From contig JAFGYD010000136.1 in NCBI GenBank assembly GCA_016936295.1, positions 1-34,621 on the forward strand: DNA of 34,621 bases, given 5' to 3'. Below, piece after piece: positions 16,588 to 24,749 of this stretch (positions are counted from its first letter, which is position 1; each line of letters begins with the position of its first letter). The notes under the pieces are model-generated. The model ran no database searches. It was not told the DNA's origin and was given only the letters and a program-made list of their open reading frames with translations. The translations under genes and the position numbers were made by a program. The stretch comes from Spirochaetales bacterium (GTDB taxonomy: Bacteria; Spirochaetota; Spirochaetia; DSM-2461).

Positions 16588-17305
16588 TAGCTTCTCCTCT
16601 ATCTGAAAATTTATATCCTGTACCCCAAACTGTCTCGATATATTCAGGTTCTGAAGGTTTACGTTCTAATGCCTTTCTTATGTTTTTTACGTGAACATCT
16701 ATTGTTCTTTCATAACCCTCAAAAAGATCCTCTTGGAAACTGTTTAAAATTTGTATACGTGTAAAAACCCTACCAGGGGATGACATTAGAAGTTTTAGTA
16801 TTGTAAATTGTAAAGATGTTAAGTGTATTTCCTGAGTTCCCCTATATACTTCCATCTTCTCCAAGTCCATTTTTACATCTTTTATTACAATTTGTTTAAC
16901 TTCTGTCTCTGCAACACTCTTGTTGTTATAATAGGATTCTCTTCTTAATAAAACCCGGATTCTTGCTCCAAGTTCCTTGAGGCTAAATGGTTTTACAATG
17001 TAATCATCGGCACCCATCTCTAAGCCGATAATTTTATCCCCTTCCTCTGCCTTTGCTGTTAACATTATAATAGGAACCCGAGATCTTTCTCTAATTCTTC
17101 GGGTTGCATCTATTCCGTCAATTCCGGGCATCATGACATCCATTAGTACTATATCTGGTTGTACTTCAACGACTTTAGAGACAGCATCTACTCCATCCAC
17201 GGCTGTTTCTGTAATAAAACCTACAGCTTTAAGATAGTCGCATATCATTGTTCTTATTTTTTCCTCATCGTCTACAACCAAGATTTTTTTCGCACTTTCA
17301 GTCAT
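16580..17305 (-). CDS. OmpR-family response regulator
   Basis: 241 residues. The receiver (about 7-120) has the acidic pair D12-D13, phosphoacceptor D56, T83 and K105. The OmpR/PhoB winged helix (about 138-235) ends with RTIDVHVKNIRKALERKPSEPEYIETVWGTGYKF. It is the partner of the histidine kinase that overlaps its 3' end and lies 14 bases after the secreted-protein gene. A BaeR-like or PhoP-like role cannot be separated from sequence alone. GGAGG precedes the ATG. Confidence 0.95.
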   Translation of the reverse strand: MTESAKKILVVDDEEKIRTMICDYLKAVGFITETAVDGVDAVSKVVEVQPDIVLMDVMMPGIDGIDATRRIRERSRVPIIMLTAKAEEGDKIIGLEMGADDYIVKPFSLKELGARIRVLLRRESYYNNKSVAETEVKQIVIKDVKMDLEKMEVYRGTQEIHLTSLQFTILKLLMSSPGRVFTRIQILNSFQEDLFEGYERTIDVHVKNIRKALERKPSEPEYIETVWGTGYKFSDRGEANV

Positions 17306-17319
17306 GAAGCCCTCCTGTA

Positions 17320-17805
17320 TTAGTTCCTGTTTTGAAATCTGCCGTTGTCACCTTTTCCAGATCCCATCATTCCGCCTCCAAGACCCATTGGGGCATAGTC
17401 AGCATCTAAATCAACTTCGGTTTTCTTTCCATTAATTGTAACAGATTTTATTACAAATGACTTCTCTTTATTGTCCCACTGCATAGGCATACTTATTTCA
17501 ACACCTTCGGCACTAATTTTATCACCATTTTTTAATTCTAAATCTATTAAGAATTGCCATGGTGCCATTAAGTAGTATGTTGTACCATTACTTACTAACT
17601 TAGCTCTCTCTCCGTTTACAAGTTCAAGTTTACCTGAAAGAGTAACAACTTCTTCGTTTTCAAATAACTCTTCGTGTCTCTCTTCCATTCCATCTTGTCT
17701 GTACCCATTCCCTCGGTTGTCTGAATTTCTTCCGCCCATTCCATAAGCTGAAACCATTGATACTGTACCTGCCACCATCATTAAACTAATAATCATTCTT
17801 TTCAT
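17320..17805 (-). CDS. Small secreted protein of the two-component operon
   Basis: 161 residues that I cannot place in a named family. Residues 1-20 are a Sec signal peptide (MKRMIISLMMVAG..., cleavage near VSA). The mature N-terminus is polar and charged (GGRNSDNRGNGYRQDG, then MEERHEELFENEE). The middle (about 50-130) is a beta-rich segment beginning VTLSGKLELVNGERAKLVSNGTTYYL that resembles a small OB-like barrel. The C-terminus is Gly/Met-rich (GLGGGMMGSGKG). It is the first gene of the operon with the regulator and kinase, so it may be the target or accessory sensor of that system, as CpxP is for CpxAR; this is an analogy only. An AGGAGAGA sequence precedes the ATG. Confidence 0.75.
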   Translation of the reverse strand: MKRMIISLMMVAGTVSMVSAYGMGGRNSDNRGNGYRQDGMEERHEELFENEEVVTLSGKLELVNGERAKLVSNGTTYYLMAPWQFLIDLELKNGDKISAEGVEISMPMQWDNKEKSFVIKSVTINGKKTEVDLDADYAPMGLGGGMMGSGKGDNGRFQNRN

Positions 17806-17896
17806 TTTCTCTCTCCTTGAATTGAATCTGACTTAAATCTAGACCCAAGATGTGAAGGAAATATGAATGTTCTCTGTTTGTTTTATATAAAAATAT

Positions 17897-17926
17897 TTGA
17901 ATTTTTATGTAAAAATACTCTATAGT
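17897..17926 (+). promoter_or_regulatory. Promoter of the 60-aa ORF and NarX/NarL-type pair
   Basis: -35 TTGAAT (17897-17902) and -10 TATAGT (17921-17926), 18 bp apart, in the 140-bp gap between divergent operons. The predicted start is near 17933, and the ORF begins at 17946. Confidence 0.4.
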
Positions 17927-17945
17927 TATAACCTGCGAGGTATAT

Positions 17946-18128
17946 ATGACAGAGGAAGAGTTAAAATTAGAGTTACAGTGTTACAAAGAGTATATAAATC
18001 CAGATTGTGATATAGATAATATGTCATTAAGTGAGTTGAAGGATTTTTATAGCATGTATGTTGCAAGTGAAAAATATCAGAAAACCCTTAATTTAGGAGA
18101 TAATAAAAAAGCTTTATATAAAAAATAG
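17946..18128 (+). CDS. Small hypothetical protein, 60 aa
   Basis: Not recognised. 60 residues, acidic at the start (MTEEELKLELQCYKEY) and basic at the end (DNKKALYKK), predicted mostly helical, with no signal peptide or membrane span. GAGG lies six bases before the ATG and a promoter is visible upstream. The histidine kinase gene starts 18 bases after its stop, so it is probably the first cistron of that two-component operon. Confidence 0.6.
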   Translation: MTEEELKLELQCYKEYINPDCDIDNMSLSELKDFYSMYVASEKYQKTLNLGDNKKALYKK

Positions 18129-18146
18129 TTGTGTTATAGTATTTTC

Positions 18147-19364
18147 ATGAAACTTGAAAAAGCTCAAATGACACTTTTGCTGTTAGGGTCAGGGATATTT
18201 TTACATTTATATGCTTTTATTGACTATTGGTTTTGGATTAATGAGTCAATTCTTCCTAGAATATGGTATAAGCAGAGCTTTTTACTTCTAGGATTATCTT
18301 TTACAGTTTCTGTGTTAATGATATATCTAAAAAAAGTTCGTTATTTTCTATTAATAGTAAAATCTATCATATTAATTATTCTTGGTTATCCCCTTGGTAA
18401 CTATTTAAATATAGAGACTCTTCTTTTAATTTCTATAATAATTGAGATAGTTTTTTATCTACCCCTATACTATGAGTTAGGATTTTCTATTTTTTTGATA
18501 TTTTTAATATTTTTGAACCAGAAAGCGGGTATTTCATGGGGTGTTAGTTTTGGAAAAGCCGATAGTCATCAGTTGCTTTTTTTTCTATTCATAACCTTTT
18601 TTATACTATCCTTAGCTTTTATTTTGAAGAGTGTTATTAGGGTATCGGAGAAACAAATTCTAAATATATATAGACTCGATAATGCAATTAAGGAGCTAAC
18701 AGAGACAAATTTAGGATTTCAGAATTATGTGACATCTGTAGAACACGACTCTATAGAGATGGAACGTAAAAGAATTTCACGGGAGATGCACGATATTATA
18801 GGGTATACTTTAACTAATCAGTTAATGATAATCCAAGCTGCATTAAGTATGAAATCACATATTCCTCCTGAGATTGAGAAGCTTTTACTGCAATCCCAGG
18901 AGCAGACAAGGGAAGGGATGACTCAGGCTAGAAGTGCTCTGTATCAGCTTCGAGAATTTACACCTCAAAGTGAATCCGGGATTAAAATTATATTTAAACT
19001 TGTAAAAACTTTTGAACAAGTAACTGGAATTAAAACAAAGGTTGATGTAAATAATGTTCCTGTAAGTTTTGGTGAGAAAATTGATAAAGTTATATATCGT
19101 TTAATTCAGGAAGGATTAACTAATGCCTTTAGACATGGACATGCAACAAAAATTTCTGTAATGATAAATTTAGAGGAAAAGGCAATTTTTGCTTCCATAT
19201 GGGATAATGGAATTGGATCAGGTAAATTTAACGAAGGTATAGGTTTATCTGGAATGAGAGAGAGAGTCGAATCTGTAAATGGAAGTTTTACTGCAAATTC
19301 AATGCAGTATGGATTTTCTATAAAAGTAAGGATACCATATAATAATGAAAATTCTTTTAGTTGA
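18147..19364 (+). CDS. NarX/DegS-type membrane histidine kinase
   Basis: 405 residues from ATG 18147; a TTG at 18129 would add six residues, and neither start has a clear ribosome binding site. The first 165 residues contain about six membrane spans with very short loops, so the sensor is membrane-embedded. A coiled-coil linker follows (about 166-200), then the HisKA_3 dimerisation domain with H215 in ERKRISREMHDIIGYTL, and the ATPase with RLIQEGLTNAFRHGHA and DNGIGSGKFNEGIGLSGMRERV. This arrangement always pairs with NarL/LuxR-type regulators, and one follows with a 20-base overlap. The polytopic sensor and position upstream of a sugar importer suggest it senses a membrane or nutrient state; the ligand is unknown. 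Confidence 0.9.
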   Translation: MKLEKAQMTLLLLGSGIFLHLYAFIDYWFWINESILPRIWYKQSFLLLGLSFTVSVLMIYLKKVRYFLLIVKSIILIILGYPLGNYLNIETLLLISIIIEIVFYLPLYYELGFSIFLIFLIFLNQKAGISWGVSFGKADSHQLLFFLFITFFILSLAFILKSVIRVSEKQILNIYRLDNAIKELTETNLGFQNYVTSVEHDSIEMERKRISREMHDIIGYTLTNQLMIIQAALSMKSHIPPEIEKLLLQSQEQTREGMTQARSALYQLREFTPQSESGIKIIFKLVKTFEQVTGIKTKVDVNNVPVSFGEKIDKVIYRLIQEGLTNAFRHGHATKISVMINLEEKAIFASIWDNGIGSGKFNEGIGLSGMRERVESVNGSFTANSMQYGFSIKVRIPYNNENSFS

Positions 19365-20001
19365 TGATCAACTCCTGTTTTTAGAAAGTTTAAAAATAGT
19401 AATAGAAAATTTAGCCTCGGATATGAAAGTTATCTCTTTAGCTGGCAATGGGAAGGAAGCTATAGCAAAAGTCGAAGAAGAGAAACCCGATTTAATTTTA
19501 ATGGATGTGCGAATGCCAGTAATGGATGGGGTTGCTGCTACTAAGATTATAAAAAAGATATATCCTAAGGTTCATATAATTATGCTTACAACTTTTGAGG
19601 ATGACGAGTACGTTAAAGAAGCTCTTTTAAATGGTGCTGCAGGATATATGCTAAAAAATATTCCTCCTGAAATGCTAATATCATCAATTAGAGCTGTAGC
19701 ATCTGGGGCCATATTAATTTCTCCATCAGTTGCTGGAACACTCCTTGAAAATGTATCTCACAGAAAGCCCCTTGGAGATAAAGTAGCAAAAGAGGATATC
19801 CCTCACTGGTACAAAGAATTAAACCATAAAGAGAAGGAAATTCTTAAACTCTTGGTAGATGGCAAAACTAATAGCGAAATTGCAGATACCATTTATGTAG
19901 GTCCTCAAACAGTTAGAAATTATATAAGTGTTATATATTCTAAATTAGATGTGAAAAACAGAGCCGAGGCTATAAGAAAAGCATTGGAGTTTGATATATA
20001 A
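19345..20001 (+). CDS. NarL/FixJ-family response regulator
   Basis: 218 residues. Receiver with acidic pair D7-D8, phosphoacceptor D54, T82 and K104; LuxR-type helix-turn-helix at about 153-215 (LNHKEKEILKLLVDGKTNSEIADTIYVGPQTVRNYISVIYSKLDVKNRAEAI). It is encoded in a 20-base overlap with its kinase. The sugar ABC operon starts 86 bp downstream in the same direction and is a likely target, though it has its own promoter. Confidence 0.95.
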   Translation: MKILLVDDQLLFLESLKIVIENLASDMKVISLAGNGKEAIAKVEEEKPDLILMDVRMPVMDGVAATKIIKKIYPKVHIIMLTTFEDDEYVKEALLNGAAGYMLKNIPPEMLISSIRAVASGAILISPSVAGTLLENVSHRKPLGDKVAKEDIPHWYKELNHKEKEILKLLVDGKTNSEIADTIYVGPQTVRNYISVIYSKLDVKNRAEAIRKALEFDI

Positions 20002-20014
20002 AGTATTAATAAAA

Positions 20015-20026
20015 GTACATTTGTAC
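20015..20026. promoter_or_regulatory. Palindrome upstream of the sugar-importer promoter
   Basis: gtac-attt-gtac, a short symmetric site about nine bases before the -35 box at 20035. LuxR-type regulators bind sites of this general size, and the gene for one ends just upstream, but a 4-bp half-site carries little weight. Confidence 0.25.
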
Positions 20027-20034
20027 CTAATAAT

Positions 20035-20063
20035 TTGAACAATGTCGACTTACAATTTAATAG
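20035..20063 (+). promoter_or_regulatory. Promoter of the sugar ABC importer operon
   Basis: -35 TTGAAC (20035-20040), 17-bp spacer, -10 TAATAG (20058-20063), expected start near 20070, followed by AAGGAG (20075-20080) and the ATG at 20088. Confidence 0.5.
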
Positions 20064-20087
20064 TAAAAAATTATAAGGAGACAAATA

Positions 20088-21368
20088 ATGAAAAAGTCAC
20101 TATGTTTGTTAATTGTGTTACTGTTGGCATTTACAAACTTAACAGCCAATGGAAACAAAGAAGCAGGAGCTTCTGATGCTGCTAATCAGAGTGTTGAATT
20201 GATTATGGGTTCTTGGAGAACCGATGATGCTGAACAGATGAAAGCAGTTTTAGGGGAGTTTACTAAAAAGTATCCCAACATAAAGGTTAAATTTCAACCA
20301 ACAATACCTGCAGAGTATAATTCAACCCTTCGACTACAGCTTGAAGGAGGAATTGGTCCAGATGTTATGTATGCAAGATCCTTTGCTACAGGTATACAAT
20401 TATTCAATGATGGTTATTTTGCAGATGTATCCAATGTTTTAGGCTACAACGAAAACTATAGTGATAGTAATAAGTCTCCATGGATGACTAAAGACGGAGT
20501 ACCTTTTGCTATTCCTTTTGCAGCTGTATCCCACGGTATTTACTATAATAAAGAGATTTTTAAAGAGCTAGGTCTTACAAAACCTAAAAATTGGGATGAT
20601 TTCCTATCATACTGCCAGAAAATTAAGGATGCAGGTTATATTCCTTTAGCAAATGGTTTAGCAGATGAGTGGGATATTACAGAAGTTGTATTTATGAATA
20701 TTGCACCAAATTTTATTGGTGGAATGGAAGGTAGACTTGCTTACGATTCTGGTAAGAAAAAATTTAATGGTCCGGAAGTTGTAAAATTATTCGAAGCTAT
20801 GGCATCTTTAAAACCTTACCTCCCTTCAGGATATGAAGCAATTAGCTATAATGATAGTAACGCTTTATTTGCGACAGGTCAGGCTGCTATGTATTTTGAC
20901 GGATCATGGACAATTGGAACTTTTGCTGATGTAGATTTTGAGTGGGGTATACTTCCTCCTCCCGCTCCTGCTGGATCAAAAAGTGAATATATTACATTCC
21001 ATGCTGATGCAGGAATGGCAATGAATACTAGTACAAAACATCCTAACGAAGTTAAAACACTGCTTTCATGGTTTGGATCTAGCGATGGAGCAGCCGCTTT
21101 AGCTAAATATCTTCCTACAGGATTCTTCCCTATGTCAGAGAATTCTGTTGTTATTCAAGACTCCCATGCAAATGAATTCCTAAACCTAAATAAAGGAAGA
21201 GGAACAGATGTTAGATGGGCATGGCCTGAATTACTTGCTGGTGAACCAAGTGGTTATACTTTAATGCAAGAGGGATCTATTGGAGTTATTACTGGTTATT
21301 TAACACCACAAGAAGCAGCTGATCAATTCAGAGCAGGACTTGCTGAGTGGTATACTCCAGCTAAGTAA
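20088..21368 (+). CDS. Sugar ABC transporter substrate-binding protein (family 1)
   Basis: 426 residues. Sec signal peptide (MKKSLCLLIVLLLAF...) with probable cleavage after LTA, leaving NGNKEAG; no lipobox cysteine follows. The mature protein is a family 1 (MalE/MsmE-like) solute-binding protein: FTKKYPNIKVKFQP, LQLEGGIGPDVMYARS, YYNKEIFKELGL.KPKNWDDFL and ALFATGQAAMYFDGSW are typical. It should bind an oligosaccharide in the periplasm; the sugar cannot be read from sequence, but the neighbouring ROK kinase points to a glucose-yielding one. It is followed by a hairpin and then two permease genes. Confidence 0.93.
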   Translation: MKKSLCLLIVLLLAFTNLTANGNKEAGASDAANQSVELIMGSWRTDDAEQMKAVLGEFTKKYPNIKVKFQPTIPAEYNSTLRLQLEGGIGPDVMYARSFATGIQLFNDGYFADVSNVLGYNENYSDSNKSPWMTKDGVPFAIPFAAVSHGIYYNKEIFKELGLTKPKNWDDFLSYCQKIKDAGYIPLANGLADEWDITEVVFMNIAPNFIGGMEGRLAYDSGKKKFNGPEVVKLFEAMASLKPYLPSGYEAISYNDSNALFATGQAAMYFDGSWTIGTFADVDFEWGILPPPAPAGSKSEYITFHADAGMAMNTSTKHPNEVKTLLSWFGSSDGAAALAKYLPTGFFPMSENSVVIQDSHANEFLNLNKGRGTDVRWAWPELLAGEPSGYTLMQEGSIGVITGYLTPQEAADQFRAGLAEWYTPAK

Positions 21369-21380
21369 TTTTATTAACAA

Positions 21381-21408
21381 CCGGTTGGGTAGACCCAACC
21401 GGATTTTT
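21381..21408 (+). terminator. Intercistronic hairpin / attenuator
   Basis: Perfect 9-bp stem ccggttggg / cccaaccgg (21381-21389, 21394-21402), loop taga, then aTTTTT. It lies between the binding-protein and permease genes of one operon. Such hairpins reduce read-through and protect the upstream message, giving more binding protein than permease. Confidence 0.7.
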
Positions 21409-21421
21409 AAAGGAGCAAATA

Positions 21422-22348
21422 ATGGGGAATAGCATAAATAAAAATAGAAGCTTTAGGTGGTTTATATATATTCTTCCAGCATTGGCAATTTATACTCTCT
21501 TTATGGCATTTCCAATTCTTAATTCAATTAAATTAAGTTTTTTTACAGAAAGTGGTTCTGAAGGTAGCAGTTTTGTTGGTTTTAATAACTATATTAAACT
21601 TTTTACACACCCGGAAACATCTGCAAGATATTGGTCAGCCTTTAGAAACACTTGGGTCTTCTTTGCTGTACATATGCTGGTACAAAATATTTTAGGAATT
21701 ATTTTTGCTAATTTCCTTTCAAATAAACTTTTAAAGGGTAGTGGTTTTTATAGAACAATTATCTTCTTACCAGCTACACTATCAATTCTGGTTACAGGTT
21801 ATATTTGGAAACTTATACTAAATCCTCAGTGGGGAGCCGTAAATCTTTTCTTAAAAAGTATTGGATTAGGAAAATTTGCTATTGCCTGGTTAGGAGATCC
21901 AAATATTGCGCTGATTATTATTAGTCTGGTTTCTTCGTGGCAATGGGTAGGAATGCCGACAATGATGTTCCTTGCAGGGTTGAATAATATTCCCGATGAC
22001 CTATACGAAGCTGCAGAAATTGCGGGCGCAACTGATTTTCAAGTCTTTTGGAATATAAAACTTCCACTGTTAAAACCTGTTATAGGAATTATAGCAATTT
22101 TGACATTTGTTAATAACTTTAATGCATTTGATGTTGTCTTCTCTATGGCAAACGTAAATGGAGCACCTATGTTCTCTACAGATATTCTTGGAACATTTTT
22201 CTATAGAGTTGGAATTGCAGGACAACACCCTGTAGGAATTCCAGATAGAGGTTTAGGAGCAGCAGTTGCAACAATTACATTTATTTTACTCTCTATTGGT
22301 GTTGCATATATTATGAGAATAACAAAATCTGATAAAGGAGAAGTATAA
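21422..22348 (+). CDS. Sugar ABC transporter permease (MalF/UgpA type)
   Basis: 308 residues with six membrane spans. N-terminal IYILPALAIYTLFMAFPILNSIKLSF and the cytoplasmic EAA loop EAAEIAGATDFQVFWNIKLPLLKP (about 195-220) identify the binding-protein-dependent permease family. AAGGAG precedes the ATG. Its stop shares a base with the next start (TAATG), so it is translated together with the second permease. Confidence 0.93.
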   Translation: MGNSINKNRSFRWFIYILPALAIYTLFMAFPILNSIKLSFFTESGSEGSSFVGFNNYIKLFTHPETSARYWSAFRNTWVFFAVHMLVQNILGIIFANFLSNKLLKGSGFYRTIIFLPATLSILVTGYIWKLILNPQWGAVNLFLKSIGLGKFAIAWLGDPNIALIIISLVSSWQWVGMPTMMFLAGLNNIPDDLYEAAEIAGATDFQVFWNIKLPLLKPVIGIIAILTFVNNFNAFDVVFSMANVNGAPMFSTDILGTFFYRVGIAGQHPVGIPDRGLGAAVATITFILLSIGVAYIMRITKSDKGEV

Positions 22349-23187
22349 TGAGTATAAATATTAAGGGAAAATTAAAATCATTAATTATGCCATATACAGT
22401 TTTATCGGTTTGGACTGTTATAGTTCTCTTTCCTATTTGGACAATGGTTGTTAATTCATTTAAATTTAAATTAGATATATATAAAGATCCATTTGGTTTC
22501 CCAATAAAATTTAATATTGGAAGCTATAAAACAGTTTTTCAGGATAGTGATTTCTTTATATATTTTAAGAATAGCATATTTGTAACAGTAATCTCTATTG
22601 TTTTTATTTTAATACTTGGTGCTTTGGCTGCCTACGCAATGGCAAATTGGAAAAGTAAATTATCAAGATGGATACATATGTTTTTTATTGCAGGATTAAT
22701 GATTCCATTAAGAATTGGAAGTATTAATTTATTGGAAATTATTAAGAGCATGAATCTATTAAATACATACTACAGTCTTTTGCCTATATATATTGCAATG
22801 GGCTTACCTATGGCAACTTTTGTATTAACAGAATTTATACAGCAAATCCCTGGGGAGTTAACAGAAGCGGCACTAATGGATGGTGCACGAAGATCCAGTA
22901 TTTTTGTAAAAATAATTGTTCCTTTGTTAAGACCTGCTCTTGGTACAGTGGCTATATTAAATCTTGTACCCATTTGGAATGACCTTTGGTTTCCACTGCT
23001 TTTTATTACAAATGAAAAGCATAAAACCCTAATTTTAGGAGTAACCAGACTTTTTGGTCAATATCAGACCGATTGGTCCAGAATATTGGCGGTATTAACA
23101 CTTTCCGCCCTTCCTGTTATGGGGTTATATCTTTTAATGTCTAAGCAATTTATTAAAGGTTTAACTGCTGGGTCTGTAAAAGGCTAA
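22348..23187 (+). CDS. Sugar ABC transporter permease (MalG/UgpE type)
   Basis: 279 residues, six membrane spans, EAA loop EAALMDGARRSSIFVKIIVPLLRP at about 174-197, and the N-terminal WTMVVNSFKFKLDIYKDPFGFP typical of the MalG class. It pairs with the preceding permease. No ATPase gene follows; a terminator does. A shared MsmK/MalK-type ATPase encoded elsewhere is probably used, as known for many family 1 sugar importers. Confidence 0.93.
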   Translation: MSINIKGKLKSLIMPYTVLSVWTVIVLFPIWTMVVNSFKFKLDIYKDPFGFPIKFNIGSYKTVFQDSDFFIYFKNSIFVTVISIVFILILGALAAYAMANWKSKLSRWIHMFFIAGLMIPLRIGSINLLEIIKSMNLLNTYYSLLPIYIAMGLPMATFVLTEFIQQIPGELTEAALMDGARRSSIFVKIIVPLLRPALGTVAILNLVPIWNDLWFPLLFITNEKHKTLILGVTRLFGQYQTDWSRILAVLTLSALPVMGLYLLMSKQFIKGLTAGSVKG

Positions 23188-23189
23188 TA

Positions 23190-23213
23190 AATGCTCCTTA
23201 TGGGGCATTTTTT
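23190..23213 (+). terminator. Terminator of the sugar importer operon
   Basis: 8-bp stem aatgctcc / ggggcatt with one G-T pair (23190-23197, 23202-23209), loop ttat, then a run of six Ts. It ends the operon just before the hybrid kinase gene. A TATAAT at 23217-23222 follows directly. Confidence 0.8.
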
Positions 23214-23234
23214 CATTATAATTTGCTTCCTTTA

Positions 23235-24749
23235 ATGATATCTATTATTATTATAAGTATGATTAAAGATAATAATCTATTTAAAAATGTTAAATTAAGA
23301 ATAGTAATTTCTGTGGTATTACTTCTGTTAATATCTGTTGTATATTTTATATTATCAAGATATGCATACAATAATTTTCAGGTAATTCTACTTCTTGTTC
23401 TTTATATCTCTTTAATGATAGTAAATTTAATATTTACTGTTACCCCAATACTTGCTTTACTAAAAAAACAACTACATATACAACAGAGTTATGCCCACGA
23501 GTTAGAGAATCATATGGAATTAGCTGAACATCTAATCCAGAAATCCAATAAAGATGCAAATATTAAAAATGAATTTCTCTCCAATATATCCCATGAAATT
23601 AGAACCCCAATGCATGGGATTATTGGAATGACAGAACTATTACAGGATACAGAATTAGATGAAACACAACTTGAATATCTACATATTCTAAAAAAAAGTG
23701 GAGGAACTCTTTTATCCTTAATTGATGATATGTTTGATTTTACAAAAATGGAAGAAGGCACATTGGAACTGGATAAAGTTAGTTTTAATCCCGGTTTTTT
23801 GATAGAAGACTTTGCAAGTTCCTATGCATACAGGGCTGAGGATAAAGGGCTTGAACTCGATTTTTTTGTAGATGATAATGTTCCTAAGTATATAATTGGT
23901 GACCCTGGAAGGATTAGTCAGATACTCTCTAATTTAACTGGAAATGCAATAAAATTTACATCTGAAGGCGGTGTTTTAATTGAGTGCAGAGTTAAAGACT
24001 TTAATAATGGAGTTGTTTATATTGAGTTTAGTGTTACTGATACTGGTGTTGGGGTAAATAATTCAGAATATGATGAAGTCTTTGATTTTTTTACCCAAAG
24101 TGATAGTAGCTTAACAAAAGAACATGCAGGAATAGGGATGGGTTTAGCAATTTCCAGACAATTAACCCTATTAATGGGTGGTGAGATTGGAGTAGATTCG
24201 GTTCCGGGTAAGGGCTCAAGGTTCTGGGTTAATATTCCATTTGAAAAGGTACATTTTCAAAATAATCATATTTTTAGTGGAGATATTAATCTTGCAAATG
24301 TCCTATATATTGGGAGTAACCAGACTAATAGAGATGTAATTAGCCATATGCTAATAAATTGTGGCGTTAAATTTATAATGGTTGAGAACGATTCCAAGGG
24401 TATGAAGGCTATAAAAGAGTCTTATTTAACAGAGAACCCTATAAATATTGTTATTATTGATAAGAGAATAGGGGAGTATATTAATCATGATTTTTGCAAA
24501 AATATAAGAAAGAATGAGACCTATAAAAATACTCATTTAATTTTACTTACTTCCAAAACCCTATATAGGGATGCAAAATTTCTTGAAGATATAGGTTATA
24601 CCGCATATTTAACTAAACCATTACAGCAGATAGATTTATACGACTGTATTGCAGAGATTGTTGGTCTGATTTTTAATACTAAATACTCCAAGAAGATAAG
24701 AATTATCTCTCCATACTCTCTGCATGAGAGACGAAATTCCCTGAATTAG
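23235..24749 (+). CDS. Hybrid sensor histidine kinase with degenerate receiver
   Basis: 504 residues from ATG 23235 (a TTG at 23223 would add four; no clear ribosome binding site). Two membrane spans at about 22-40 and 48-72 have almost no periplasmic part. A coiled coil (77-108) leads to HisKA with H120 in FLSNISHEIRTPMHGIIG and an ATPase with N-box LSNLTGNAIKFT, DTGVGV and GIGMGLAIS. The C-terminal receiver (about 354-478) keeps D409, T439 and K461, but the usual acidic pair is replaced by GSN (360-362), so Mg-dependent phosphorylation is doubtful. The last 47 bases overlap the ROK regulator gene on the other strand. No output regulator is adjacent. Confidence 0.87.
   Translation: MISIIIISMIKDNNLFKNVKLRIVISVVLLLLISVVYFILSRYAYNNFQVILLLVLYISLMIVNLIFTVTPILALLKKQLHIQQSYAHELENHMELAEHLIQKSNKDANIKNEFLSNISHEIRTPMHGIIGMTELLQDTELDETQLEYLHILKKSGGTLLSLIDDMFDFTKMEEGTLELDKVSFNPGFLIEDFASSYAYRAEDKGLELDFFVDDNVPKYIIGDPGRISQILSNLTGNAIKFTSEGGVLIECRVKDFNNGVVYIEFSVTDTGVGVNNSEYDEVFDFFTQSDSSLTKEHAGIGMGLAISRQLTLLMGGEIGVDSVPGKGSRFWVNIPFEKVHFQNNHIFSGDINLANVLYIGSNQTNRDVISHMLINCGVKFIMVENDSKGMKAIKESYLTENPINIVIIDKRIGEYINHDFCKNIRKNETYKNTHLILLTSKTLYRDAKFLEDIGYTAYLTKPLQQIDLYDCIAEIVGLIFNTKYSKKIRIISPYSLHERRNSLN

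Noticed and set aside
20015-20026. gtac-attt-gtac as a confirmed NarL-type operator
   Set aside because: The half-sites are only four bases and no second copy is visible; listed with low confidence only.
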